Below, piece after piece: positions 10,871-22,512 of a DNA stretch of 64,000 nt. Under the pieces are notes generated by a model, which was not told the origin of the DNA, did not search any database, and worked only from the letters and a program-made list of their open reading frames with translations. Made by a program: the position numbers and the translations under genes. The stretch is taken from NCBI GenBank assembly GCA_950295325.1, contig OX485808.1, positions 1,922,501 to 1,986,500 on the forward strand, given 5' to 3'. This DNA comes from Polytrichum commune (taxonomy: Eukaryota > Streptophyta > Polytrichopsida > Polytrichales > Polytrichaceae). The first letter of the stretch is position 1. Each line of letters opens with the position of its first letter.

Positions 10871-12640
10871 ACATTAGCCACAAGGTTTGGATGGTTCTCA
10901 TTGCTTGGAACTCTTCCTGTCTACTTAGCGCATCCGGCACCACATTTCCACGGTCCGGTTTGTGGACCAAATCCACCTTCGTAAGCGCCAAACTATCATG
11001 CCACCGCAATGAGTTGGCGCTCACTTGCGCTTGTACATGTTAAAATACTTTTAGGACACATTGTCCATGTAGACCTTTGCTTTGTGCAACCCCAAATAAT
11101 GTCGCCACATCTTCAAGCAATGCACTACGGCAAAGAAATTCTTTGTCATGAGTTGGTTGTCTTCTTTGACAACCATCGAGCCTCAAGCCCCCATATGCAA
11201 AGGCCATCCATCTTACATTAACAATCCATCATTGGCAAAGTTAATCACCCCCGTAAGCACCTCAAAAGGTTTGTCAAGCTCCACGAACTTGAGCACGGGC
11301 GGCGAAGAGAACTTGGTGTTAAGCTCCCCAAAGACTTGGTGACAGGGCTAGTCCCACTCTTGGGATAGCCATTTCTTTCACAAGTCGGACAACCATCGAG
11401 CTTCATGCTCCCATATGCAATGGCCATTTTTTTTTTACATCAACATCCGCCAAATAAAGTCCCTCGCCCCTGTATGCACCTCAAAAGGTATGTCAAACTC
11501 CGCGAACTTGAGCACGGGCGGCGAAGAGAACTTCGTCTTAAGCTCCCCAATGGCTTGGTGGCACGACTCATCCCACTCTTGGGATAGCCATTTCTTGTAC
11601 AAGCCGGACAAGGTTCGACAACCATGAAGCTTAATGCTCTCATAAGCAATGGTCATCCATCTTGGATCAACATCCGCCAATGATAAAGTCCTTCGTCTCC
11701 ATGTGCACCTCAAAATGCTTATGAAAACCCGGAAACTTAACCACATCTTGTGAAGGGAACTTGCTCTTGAGCTTCCCAAAGGCTTGGTGACAAGGCTCAT
11801 CCCACTCTTGGGATAGCCATTTTTTCAACAAATTGCCTAAGATCCTAGCAACCTTAGAAAAACCTCGAATGAAGTGGTGGTAGTAGTTGGCTAGGCCAAC
11901 AAATGACCTAAGCCATTTTCTTGAGTCAAGGACCAATTCTCCTTTTGGATGGCCTTGATATTCTTCATGTTTGTCACCAACTTCCTTTGTCACCACATAC
12001 CTCTAGAACTCAATATCTTGTTGAGCAAAGTTATTTTCATTTCTTGGCGGTAACTTTTGGGCAACACATTGGTGAATACATCATTGTATCTCCCCAACAT
12101 CCCACCAAAGTGGTTTAGGGGAGGCCCATCTTTCCTAGCCTCCCCATAAGTTCTATCGAGTTGCTCCAATTGAACCACGACTATTATGTTGGCCATTTTT
12201 CATTTGGTCCATTAAGACCAAATTCAACTTGGGTCCTCCTACCATAGGAGTCCTTATCAATTTGAACTTCATCTCTTTGTCATTATGACACATCATAATG
12301 CACCGCAAGCACACCGGCTTGCACCTCACATCTCTCATGTGAGTTTCAAAGAAGGTGACCTTTCAAATGACATGCACCTCATTTATTTCACATAGAGTGA
12401 AATGTTGACAAAAATCTAGTGTCCCACATCAAAAGGTTACATGCATCGCCGCCTCCTTTGCTTCATGCGGTTCGCCCTTTGCAAACCGTACTTTGGTGGG
12501 CTTGCCGGCTCTACCCGTCCGCGAACCCCAACCCCCTTGTGAGCTTTCGGCTCATGAAAGAGTCCGTTGCCTCTTTGACAACTCATGAGACATATCTCCC
12601 ATTCATTTGAGCCTCAAGGTATACATGACTTGGCCTTGGC
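10871..12640 (-). pseudogene. Reverse transcriptase / RNase H relics of gypsy copy 1
   Basis: Frame 11996-11667 reads WLRSFVGLANYYHHFIRGFS and then FPGFHKHFEVHMETKDFIIGG, the RT thumb to RNase H transition of gypsy elements. A segment of about 220 bp encoding this RNase H start is tandemly repeated roughly three times (about 11230-11830), which itself destroys the frame. Further upstream, 12338-12153 has MRDVRCKPVCL, matching the protease-RT linker. No intact YxDD catalytic box was found. Confidence 0.75.
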
Positions 12641-13625
12641 TTAAGGCTACTAGCCTTGGCCACAAAGCCACCATCTAATTCTCCGTCCACCGCAACAATA
12701 TGTTTTGGCTCGGTCCGCAAAGCCAACTTTTAACATTTCGTCCGTGGGACGAATTCGTTTAGTGCCACAAAAGCAATTTCCAATAATTTGTCCACAAAAC
12801 AAACATGTTTTCCCTTGATAGCACAAAGCCACCTTCCCACACTCTGTATGCGGCACGAACATGAATTGCCTTGGTAGGACAAACCCACCTTCCAACATTC
12901 CGTCCGCGGCATGAGTATGATTCGCCTTGGAAGCATAAAGCCACCTTTCAACATTCCGTTAGCGGCACCAACATATTTTGCCTAAGTAAAATGAACCAAA
13001 CAATTTGCACTCATTTCTTTGGGACCAACTTTGGCTAAAGCCACTTGTGGTGATGCGCCGCCAAACTTTTCTTCGGGACCATCGGATTCAATGATCTTGC
13101 AAACTTGATGATCCCCACCATGTCCTCAAGAAGCCTTGGGGACTTAAACAAGGCATCCACCACCCGCTTTTAAAACCCCACCTAAAACGATGCATTTCTT
13201 AGAAAGCTCGTCCGTTTTAGGTGTATCCTTCATTTGTGCGTTTGAATAGCGCACATAGGCCTTAAGAGGCCCCGGGTGCCTCATTAGCACCAAGTTCATT
13301 TCAACATCCGAACCTTCGAAGCATTTCGAATTGAAATTTCAATCCAACATTAACACCCTCCAAGGTTTTGGGTGCATTCGGTATTCTAGGCCCCAAATGC
13401 TTTTTTGAGGTGTGCGGGAGCCCTTTCAAAGGACTCCACCAATTTCCTTACCGAATCCACCATCATGCCCACCATTGTCATTAGAACCAATGGTATGGTC
13501 AAATTCCCTTTACACATGATCTTTGTTCCAATTTGAGCCTCACAACCTTTTGGAAACCCCGGGCTAACCATAATAACCCTCACGTTTGATAGCCATGTCT
13601 CCCTCAAAGTGCTAGCTCAAATATT
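12641..13625 (-). pseudogene. Gag/protease-side relic of gypsy copy 1
   Basis: Fragmented minus-strand frames, with no intact gag domain. The stretch 12660-12960 has repeated phrases (CCGCGGCA/CATTCCGTCC-type) encoding Cys-rich shards and seems internally duplicated. The last part, 13607-13386, matches copy 2 at 24635-24360 and includes MVSPGF and GCEAQIGT; it should be the beginning of gag. Confidence 0.5.
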
Positions 13626-13645
13626 GGAACCCTGCTCTGATACCA
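13626..13645 (-). other. Primer-binding site, copy 1 (initiator tRNA-Met)
   Basis: On the minus strand TGGTATCAGAGCAGGGTTCC begins two bases after the LTR end. TGGTATCAGAGC is the standard plant primer-binding site complementary to the 3' end of initiator tRNA-Met. It fixes the element orientation as minus. Confidence 0.9.
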
Positions 13646-13647
13646 AG

Positions 13648-14547
13648 TGTCGCATACCGCCATGCTAATGGTTAGCTCCTCTAACCCCGGACCAATAGTT
13701 CATAGGAGGGAACCAACCCTCCTACTTTGCTTTCGGGACTCACCCCTTAATCGGTAACCCATTTCCCCAATGTGGACTTCCATCCATGGAAGTCCAATCC
13801 TATGTTGATCATTGCGTTGCCGGAGCAACACTACAACAACCCGAAGCATACTAGGCAACTATGGCCTCACAATAGGCCAAAGCCCATGGAGGCCTTGCCG
13901 TTCGGCCTCGGGTGGGTGAGGCCACACCACCTCACCCATATAAGCCTCTAGGACTCTACGCGGGGCCCCTACCCCACCGTCAACCAACCTCTTGTCTCTC
14001 TACCAAGAGTTGGGGCCAAGTGGACATTTTCCTTTAGCTGCTGGGCCTAGAACCCCCCCAGCAGCTTCAGACCATCATAACTTCCTTGTATGATGTCTGA
14101 TCATAACAACCAACCACTTCATCTTCATCTACACTTCATGTAGATGCCGATGGAATCCTCACTTGCCCCATTCGGGCAAGTCTTGACGAAGTTATGCCTG
14201 TTTGAACCTTGGCAGTCCTGGGAATCACTCCCAGGCACTGCTGTACCAGGGCGCTGTCCCGGGACAGCGCCCCACTCAAATGGCCATAACTCCTAGCTCA
14301 CACCTCCGATTGAGGTGATCTTGAGCTTTCTAGAATCACCACGCCATGAGCTACGCATAGCTCATGGCCTAACCCTTGTGCCTCCTAGTCTCCGTGGGTG
14401 GGAGGCGTTCCCAACGCCCGGGGCCCTCACCCACACTAGGATCACTTGGGCCCTCTCACCAACGGCGCCACAAGTCCCGGGTGTCACTCCGGGGTCCCCC
14501 TTGTGCCCATGGTGTTTCGGGCACTCCTCATGGAGAGGTGCGCGACA
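13648..14547 (-). repeat. LTR 2 (central, shared)
   Basis: Same sequence as LTR 1 and LTR 3 but about 75 bp shorter: the first segment is deleted, so it begins TGTCGCATACCGCC. A primer-binding site lies on its left side and a polypurine-tract complement on its right (14548-14563). It therefore serves as 5' LTR of copy 1 and 3' LTR of copy 2. Confidence 0.9.
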
Positions 14548-15207
14548 CTCACCTCCACCAAACGGAGTCGATGCCCTCATCGACTATACTCGTAGTCGGC
14601 ACACCAATTCTCAAGTTGCCATCCTCTATGGTGCCGCATTGTGTTTACCTTAGGGCGCGACCCCCACAATGCATCTTCAAATTTGGCATAGTCCCAAAGG
14701 TGTCGTTCCTAGGTGGTCCGTTAGCGACCTTGGATCTCCCATCCAAGGACCTAACCTATACTAGACCCACCTACTTTGGGACTCACTTGGGTTGCCCCTC
14801 CTTTGGGGCCTCCCCCGTTAGGCTCCACTAGCCTAACGTGACACATCTAGGCGAGACCTCAACGCTTCCACTAAGTTGTCTCGGTTGCAACTCCGAGATG
14901 GCTTTCCATTGTTAAGCCACGCCTCGATCGCACGGGGGTGATGCCAAGTCCCGCCCGACTCGGTTCCCACTTTGCTCTTTCGAGACATGGGTTCATGACT
15001 CCCATGCGCCAACTCTTGTTAGCTCGCGGGTAGCACTTTTATGAGCACGCGCCATCACCTTGTCCCCGCCCGGACAAGCCCACAACTAAGAAGTTTCTTG
15101 GTTTTATCCAAGGCCCCTCCAAGCCATGGCCCCCAATTACTCGGCTTACCCAACCTAGTTTGGCATGTCTATTCCCCCTCTTCCATTAACCAAGCACAAG
15201 TACAAGA
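14548..15207. other. Polypurine tract and 3' non-coding region of gypsy copy 2
   Basis: The polypurine tract (minus) is GTTTGGTGGAGGTGAG at 14563-14548. The rest parallels 8557-9200 and stops at the CAAGA target (15203-15207) of the next element. Confidence 0.7.
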
Positions 15208-17309
15208 TGTGAGCCCAAAAGGGTGCCCACATTTAGTCTTAGACCCTTGAAACGTTAGTTGATGCACTTTGAAGTAGCATGTTACTTCACAAAAATATAA
15301 AAAGAGTGAAATGTTAGTCTTAGAAGTACCATGTTGTAAGAGGCTAGGATGTGAGTTGTTATTGTGTTTTTACCTTCGGAAGGATTTGAGTGAATGAGGA
15401 TAGGTAAGGAGAACTTGGATTGAGTAGTTAGTGAGTAGGCTAGTACAAATGGATGGAGACAACCAAAGTGACTCAAGAGGCAAGTGCATTCGAATTGGGA
15501 TGAATGGAGGATCACATGGAGCGCACAAGTGGACCACCTCATCATGGCCACTTAATGGGGAAGGCCCAAGGAAGAATGCAAGGTGGAGGATAAGCAAATT
15601 CTCAAAGCACCAATCAAATCACGAGTTAAGCATCGTGGTTTGAATTAAGTGGTGAGCGACGATTTGGGAAAGTAAGGGGAGAAAGTTATGGCGGCGGAAA
15701 GCGAAGGAGGCTAAGTTTGGGTTGAAGCATCCCAAGTTTGGTAAAGTGTGGTAGGTAGAAAGCCAAGGCTAGTTAAATGTTCGAATTATGATCCTTGTTG
15801 ATCATTTGAGGGAGGAAGACTTAGAAGATAGGATTGGCGCCTACTAAGTAGGAGGAAATCTCAAGGGCTTATCGTGAGCCTTGAGGGTGCTCACCCCCTC
15901 AAGCTTACTATATAATCCCTCATTCTTCCCTCACTCATCCTCTCTTTCCTTTGTGCTCCAAGGCACCCCACGAGTTATAAGTGTGGGTGTGGGAAGCCAT
16001 ATTGGAGCACATGTGTGTGCTTAGTTTTTAGTTTGAGAGCCAAGGCTTGTTAGCCTTGAAGAGGGCTTGACCTCTTGGTAGAATTAGTGTTGACGTGAAG
16101 GATTTTAAAGTTAATTCATGATTCCAATTTGTGGTACTTAAAGTTCATGTTTTGAATACACGTGGTTGCAAGTTCCATGTTTAAGAGTTGAGCACTTGAT
16201 GTTGTGATGAGTGCAAAAATATACTTGTGTGGATTAGTTAGTCTTAGTGAAGTTAGGAAATTCTCTCTCCCCCTCTCCTCTCTAGGATTTTAGGATTTTA
16301 GGATTAGAGAAGAATTGTGTGATTAGAAAGGGGTTGTTAGTAGAATTAGGGAAATTAGGTAGGAAGATTAGTTAAGGGCTTGAATAATTAGTGAGGTAGT
16401 TGGGGATTACAACTACAAAGTTGTGGGTTCATGAAGGAGCTGGGTTTATGAAGGAGCTGGGTTTGTTTAGTTAGAAAGTAAAGAGCTGGGTTTATGAAGG
16501 ACCTGGGTTTGTTTAGTTAGAAGCTAAGGAGCTGGGTTCATGAAGGAGCTGGGTTTATGAAGGAGCTAGGTTTATGTAATTAAAAAGTAAAGAGATGGGT
16601 TCATGAAGGAGCTTAGTAGATAGCATACCTAATTAGCTCATAGACAAGTAGTTAGTTACATTATGCTAGTTAGTGTTATGTGTGGCTTTCACAAGTAAAT
16701 GTATTTGAGATTGACTATAGAGAATAGTGTTTTTTTTAACACTTGCATCCTCTCTTTAAAAATAAACCACGTGCACAAATTAATGGAGAATGTGGAGCAC
16801 TCTCGCGATGGCAAGACAAATGAAGCAAAGACCAAAGGTGCGAGGGAGAGATTGACATAAGTCACATAAGTATTTCTTAATACTTAAAGGCTTATGTACG
16901 GTATGGAGACACCAAGTGAGACCTCTTATAGTAGCGATACGGAATACACAAGTGATAGTTCAAGTGGTAGTATAGAGTCAACGGCACGGACTCCATTTAG
17001 GAGAGGGATATCCTTAAGGGCTTGTGTAGCTAAAGCGGCCGGATGGATGTTAGAAGCAAACAAAGACAAAATAGCACCCGAGCATAAGGAGGTTAAAATA
17101 ACATAGTTAACTTGTGCATTCTCCACATATGTATTGAAATCGTACATTGAGTTGTTAAAAGTGAAATTCCAGTTAAATCCAAGACCATTTGAAGGGTGAA
17201 CATTGCACTATGGACTCATCCAAGTCCAAATCCAATACCGCGGAGGAATGTGAGCCCAAACCCACTACTCGGACTACGGACGCTTAAGGGTGGGGGGTTT
17301 GGCCTCACA
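15208..17309 (+). mobile_element. TG...CA element with 5-bp duplication (solo-LTR-like), copy 1
   Basis: A 2,102-bp insertion with the perfect 5-bp duplication CAAGA (15203-15207 and 17310-17314). It begins TGTGAGCCCAAAAGGG and ends GGTTTGGCCTCACA, so the termini form a 12-bp inverted repeat with one mismatch. A TATA-like CTATATAATCCC lies at about 15908. About 175 bp of GAGCTGGGTTTATGAAGGA tandem repeats occupies 16436-16615. A short frame at 16894-17106 ends SLRACVAKAAGWM, conserved in the second copy (57024-58620). The last 65 bp form an imperfect hairpin. The size, promoter-like TATA and TG/CA with 5-bp duplication fit a solo LTR; a short-inverted-repeat DNA element is the alternative. 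The empty site is preserved in gypsy copy 1 at 9196-9200. Confidence 0.85.
16894..17106 (+). CDS. Short conserved frame inside the TG...CA element
   Basis: 70 codons, Ser/Thr-rich at the start (SDTEYTSDSSSGSIES), ending GISLRACVAKAAGWMLEANK and a few more residues. The second copy has the corresponding SLRACAAKAAGWTLEKA near 58400-58450. Conservation of the peptide between two otherwise diverged copies suggests a translated or once-translated peptide. No known domain. Confidence 0.35.
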   Translation: MYGMETPSETSYSSDTEYTSDSSSGSIESTARTPFRRGISLRACVAKAAGWMLEANKDKIAPEHKEVKIT

Positions 17310-18930
17310 CAAGACTAGGACCTCATCTCATACTTTTCTCTTTGCACCACTAAAGTTTGGACTTTATTCCCTCAAGCCAAAGAACAAGTGCATGTTGTGG
17401 AGTAATTAACCTCAAAGCTATGTTTGCTACTAGAGTCTCTCCCCCACTAAAGGAGATTGATGTCCTCATCAATGCCTACGCTTCTTTTTATTGGAATGTC
17501 TAGCCTTAATTTCTTCAAAGTGCTTCACCAATTCATTGGTGTTGACCATGTCTCTTGCCGCCACCCAAGTGGTTTCTTTCTCATGGTATCCTCACCATTT
17601 CACCAAGTATTCCTTTGTATTTTTTCTTTCCTTTTCACTTGGGCTTCCTACACTTGAGGATGCCCTCTTACCTCATGTTCCAAATGACGTCCACAAGGTC
17701 GGGAGGTGGCCTAATCACTTGCTTGTGATCGGGCCACAAGGTGTCGTCCTAAACTGACTTTCGTAATGAGACATGAAATGTTGGATGCACTTTGATCTCC
17801 GGCGGTAATTCCAACTTATATATGTCCTTGACCACTTGTTCCACAATGGGAAACGGAGCTCCAATTTTGGACATGAGCTTTGGAGTAAGGCCTTCCGGCT
17901 AAATGAAGTTGTTCACATTCAACAACGCCTTTTGGCCCACCTCATTCTCCACTTCGCGTCTTCCGGCATTGACTTGCACTCCGTAGCACCTTCGGGCTTT
18001 CTCCACCAACAACTTGGTCATCTCCAAGACTTGTTCACGCTTCTTGGCCAAGTCCTCACCATCTTGGTTGAACTCTAGTGTTGAATGTGCCCCCTCGAGA
18101 GCTAGGTTAATAGGTTGGAGCGCATCCACTCCATAAGCCACCACCAAAGACCACCCGTTGGTAGCCAAGTGCGTGGCTACATTGCAATTACACTCCGCTC
18201 GACCCACATAGTCCGCCCAATCTCCTTGGTCCGCCCCCACCAAGTTCCTCAAGTATTGCTTCAAGACTCCATTCACACGCTCCGATTTCCCATTCATTTG
18301 GGAATGCAAGGTCGTGCTAAACCTTAGTTTCATTCCGACCTCCTTAGAGAAATGCATTGAAAATGCACTTGTGAACTTTGGATCTTGATCCCACACAATC
18401 ACTCTTGGCAACCCGTGGTGCCTCAACCATCCTTTGAGAAAAGGCTATGCGATCTCCAACGCGGTGGCGGTTCTCACAATGGGCACCATGTGTGCCCACT
18501 TGGCAAACCACTCTACCATCAACAAGATGGCATCATACCCATGTGACTCTGGCAAACTTGTGATCAAGTCCATGCACATACTATGCCATGGCCCCGACGG
18601 GATAGGCAACGGTTGCAAGAAACCGCCTTGCTTTTGGTAAGAGGCTCGGTTCACTTGGCACTTTGATTCAAGCCTTCACAAAGTGGGCTATATCTTCCTT
18701 TATGCACCGCCAATGGTACCCCTTTGACACCATTCTATGGCGGCTTTTTCTTTCTCCTCTATGGCCGGCAATAGGACTATCATATTCCTCCTTCAAAACC
18801 GATAGCCTCAACTTGCCTTGTGGCACATATACCCGACTTTGTTTGCACTTGAATAATCCGTCCACCAACTTAACCTCTTTGAGCACCTTGCTCTTGCGAA
18901 GCTCACCTAAAAGCTTTTGTGCTTTGGGGT
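17310..18930 (-). pseudogene. Integrase region of gypsy copy 2 (degraded)
   Basis: 18886-18668 carries HRGERKSRHRMVSKGYHW, matching the zinc-binding region. 18654-18445 has SLPESHGYDAILLMVEWFAK, the first catalytic Asp strand. 18426-17899 has MRHHGLPRVIVWDQDPKFTS and HSQMNGKSERVNGVLKQYL. All the main integrase landmarks are present but split over frames by one-base shifts. It is closely similar to copy 1. Confidence 0.85.
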
Positions 18931-19642
18931 AGTTAATTTACCCCTCCCGTATCTTGCATCACAAGTTTCCTTTGCCGGCACACATTAGCCACAAGGTTTG
19001 GATGGTTCTCATTGCTTGGAACTCTTCCGGTCTACTTCGCGCATCCGGCACCACATTTCCACGGTCCGGTTTGCCTCCGCAATGACTTGGCGTTCACTTA
19101 CGCTTGTATATCAAAATACTTTTAGGACACATTGTCCATGTAGACCTTTGCTTTGTGCGACCCCATATAATGTCGCCACATCTTCAAGCAATGCACTACG
19201 GCAAAGAAGTTCTTTGTCATGAGTTGGTTGTCTTCTTTGACAACCATCGAGCTTTATGCTTCCATATGCAATGGCCATCCATCTTACACATAATCCACCA
19301 TTGGCAAAGGCACTCACCCCCGTATGCACCTCAAAAGGTTTGTCAAGGTCCGCGAACTTGAGCACGGGCGGCGAAGAGAACTTGGTGTTAAGCTCCCCAA
19401 AGACTCGTGACAAACATCATCCCACTCTTGGGATAGCCATTTCTTCCACAAGTCGCACAAGGTGGGACAACCATCGAGCTTCATGCTCTCATATGCCATG
19501 GCCATCCATCTTGCCTCAACATCCGCCAATGGTAAAGTCACTGGCCCCGTATTTACCTCAAAAGGTTTGTCAACGTACCTCCGCGAACTTGAGCACGGGC
19601 GGCGAAGAGAACTTGCTCTTAAGCTTCTCAAAGACTTGGTGG
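18931..19642 (-). pseudogene. RNase H repeat region of gypsy copy 2, left of the nested insertion
   Basis: Contains two of the roughly 220-bp RNase H-start units (KFSSPPVLKFA, PFEVHTG). It ends at the GGTGG duplication (19638-19642) of the nested 2.86-kb element and continues at 22513. Confidence 0.7.
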
Positions 19643-22507
19643 TGTGGTACTTTTGGGCCACCCCCTTTCGAGGGAGCCTAAAAGTATCACACAAGCCCTT
19701 CGGTGAAGGTGGCCTGCATTTGCAGGCGCCCAAGCCGAACCCGGATGATAGGTGTATAACGTGAGTAGTTAGATTTTTAAGGGAGATTAAATATGCGTCG
19801 TAATACCTCCGGAGGTTAGGCCTTAGTTTTTTACTAGTGTGGCTTTAAACTCCACTAACCAATTTCATATCTAGTTCTAACCTTAACCTACAACCTATTC
19901 TACGCGCAGACGCACCAGCCTTGAAACCAAGGCAATCCTAATTTGTGAATTGGGATGGTTCTGATACACCCAACCGGATGTGACTCATACCACCCTAACT
20001 CAACGAACGGAATAACGACAATTTGATGGACCATTCAATTCTTCCTATTTCTTTATTTAGTTCTATTTAGTTTTCTAAGCGGGGGAACTTGGCCTAAGTC
20101 CCACCCTTCACACAAATTCCTTCTTAATTACTTACTTTTGTTTGCACGTCCTAACTTACTACATTAACATATTAGGCATCACCCCTTACCTCGGGTCTCT
20201 TGCCAACAAGGGTTTACGATTTATTTGGTATGTTTTGATTGTTAAATGTGTTTACACTGGATAGACCACGAAATGCAACTCAATGGGACCAGGGTGACGG
20301 GCGACCTGTAGGTTCAACCTGTTGCGCAATCTTCATAAATTGGGGCCATTACTCCCAATCTATGGGGCCAACAACATAATAGTGGATTCGCGGGTCATTA
20401 ACCCCACCTTTCCACCAACAACATTCAGAGTGGTCGTGTCGGTGATTAATCCGACTTACCACACACGAAACTTGCTAATAAATGAAGCTACTACCACAAA
20501 ACATACCAAGGGCCCCGAAAACAATGGAATTGGGTACTCCCTTGGCGGTCAAGTGGTCAAGCCACTTGACCTTACGAGATAGGTGAGTGGGTTTAGAGAT
20601 GCGTACCTTAGCCGTGCTCCCTCCAATCCTAAATGGAAGGCTTAAGGTTAGTTAATTTACCTCAATTTTCCTCGGTTGATTTGGGCTTGATGTAGGCCGA
20701 GCCGCTACCTCCTTCCTTGCTCCACTTTCCGAGCGTCGACCTTGCCTCCTTCTTTGTAACTAGTTTGGTAGTAAGCGTACCTTAGTTAACAATTAAAATA
20801 TAAAGTGTTATTCTGCCCTGTAATTTAATCCTAAGCATAATATTTATACTTAGTGCACCAAATTATCTTTCCAATGATCTAAAAATCACTCTAATCGGAT
20901 AAGAAATGCAAAAGTTATGAGGGTTGGAAGTGTGAGGTCGATTCAACCGACCCTTCCAACCCACCTATCTACCTTCTAACTTCAAAAATTCATAGCACAT
21001 TCTTTACTACTTGGATCTAGGCTTTCCTTATACCATTGGAAAGCTATGAACAAGCTCTAACTAGAAAAATTATGACATCAGCAGGTTAAGCTAATAGAAA
21101 TTCAGCGGACTCCTTGTAACACAGCAGTCAATCAAGAAGGCTTGAACTATGTATCTCGCCTTCAACAATTCATATCTAATTCAAATCTTAGTCAAATCAA
21201 ACGTTCTATATGACCCTGGAGAGATATTAAAAAGATGTATTTGATAAAAATATGTGATTAGAAAGGTAAGCCGAAGTGAACCCAGCAGGTCCTCTGTAAT
21301 GCAGCAGTCAACCAAAAGTTCTCAAACTATGTGTCCCATCTTGCACAATTCATATCTAATTCAAATCATGCTCAAATCAAATGTTCTAAGCCATTTTGGA
21401 AAGCTACACAAAAGTTCTACTTGGGAAAAATATAATTTCTTGGAATTAAAATTCCTATTGGGCTCGCAGGTCTGATCCAGCAGCCGCTACCCACAAGACC
21501 ACCCAGTTTTTCTACTCCATCTTTGAAAATCCATAACTAATTGTCATCTCAACCAAATCACAAATGGGAAACGGCTATGGATGGCTATATGAAATCTCTC
21601 TAAGAGAAAAATGATAAGTATCTTGTTATAGCTTTTGAACTAAGCCTTCAGGGCATTGGCAGATGAGGTCTATAATGCCTCTACTCAAAATTCTACCATC
21701 CAACCTACCTCTACAAAAGAAGGAATAATTTTGTTGGTGTGTTAATAAACACACAATCTAACTAGGAGAGAGAGAGTAGAGGAGGTTCTCAAGCCTTTCT
21801 TTTAGACCATTGAGAATACATGCTAAAGGATTTTTTCCTAACTACATTGAAGCAGGGCTTCGCCCAAAAACTAGAGAAAGAGAGAGAGCTACAAGGTGGA
21901 AGGAGGGGTTTTTAAACCCTCTCACAAAAGGGTTGGACCCCTCCTCCACCGGATCCATTTTTCAAACCCTTTCCCGAAATTTTGGCTCGGGGGTTTTCCC
22001 GGTTGAGGTTGCCACCCTCTGCCGAGGTGGCTCCGACAAAAAACCTTTAGAAATCTTTCTAATTTTTCCGCCATCGAGTTGGCAAGGGGGCAAGTGGGCA
22101 AGTATCCCCCTTGCTCTCTTTCTTTTTTTCTTCAAAATTCTTCACGCCGATTTTATCTTCTTACGTAAAACACCTCCAATAGTCTTGTGTGCCTCACACT
22201 AACTAATAAACTAACACTTGCTTAGCTAGCATCTACTAACATTTGCTTAATAACTAGCATCTACTAATATTTGCTTAATAGCTAGCATCTACTAATATTT
22301 GCTTAGCTAGTTGTTTTTACTAGCTAGCATATTTTTTCTACTTTGCTATCTTCTAGCACTATTTAGTTTCATTTTGACCTTCCTTCTTCTAGGCTAAATG
22401 CTAAATGAACTAATTTTCCCTAAATTCCCTATCAATTCTAACTTTTAATGCTAACATTCTAACTAAAAGTGATCCCGCAGAGTGGTGGACCACTCAAAGG
22501 GTTCACA
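19643..22507 (+). mobile_element. 2.86-kb TG...CA element nested in gypsy copy 2
   Basis: A 2,865-bp insertion with 5-bp duplication GGTGG (19638-19642 and 22508-22512). It begins TGTGGTACTTTTGGGCC and ends AAAGGGTTCACA. Its first 50 bp fold back on themselves (TGTGGTACTTTTGGG against CCTAAAAGTATCACA). It contains no pol gene; the ORFs at 20322, 21254 and 21810 are preserved unchanged in the copy at 60658-63495 because the two copies are almost identical, not because coding is evident. Interpretation: a very long solo LTR or a large non-autonomous LTR unit. A third, truncated copy is at 1043-1827. The near identity of two copies implies recent activity. Confidence 0.85.
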
Positions 22508-22512
22508 GGTGG

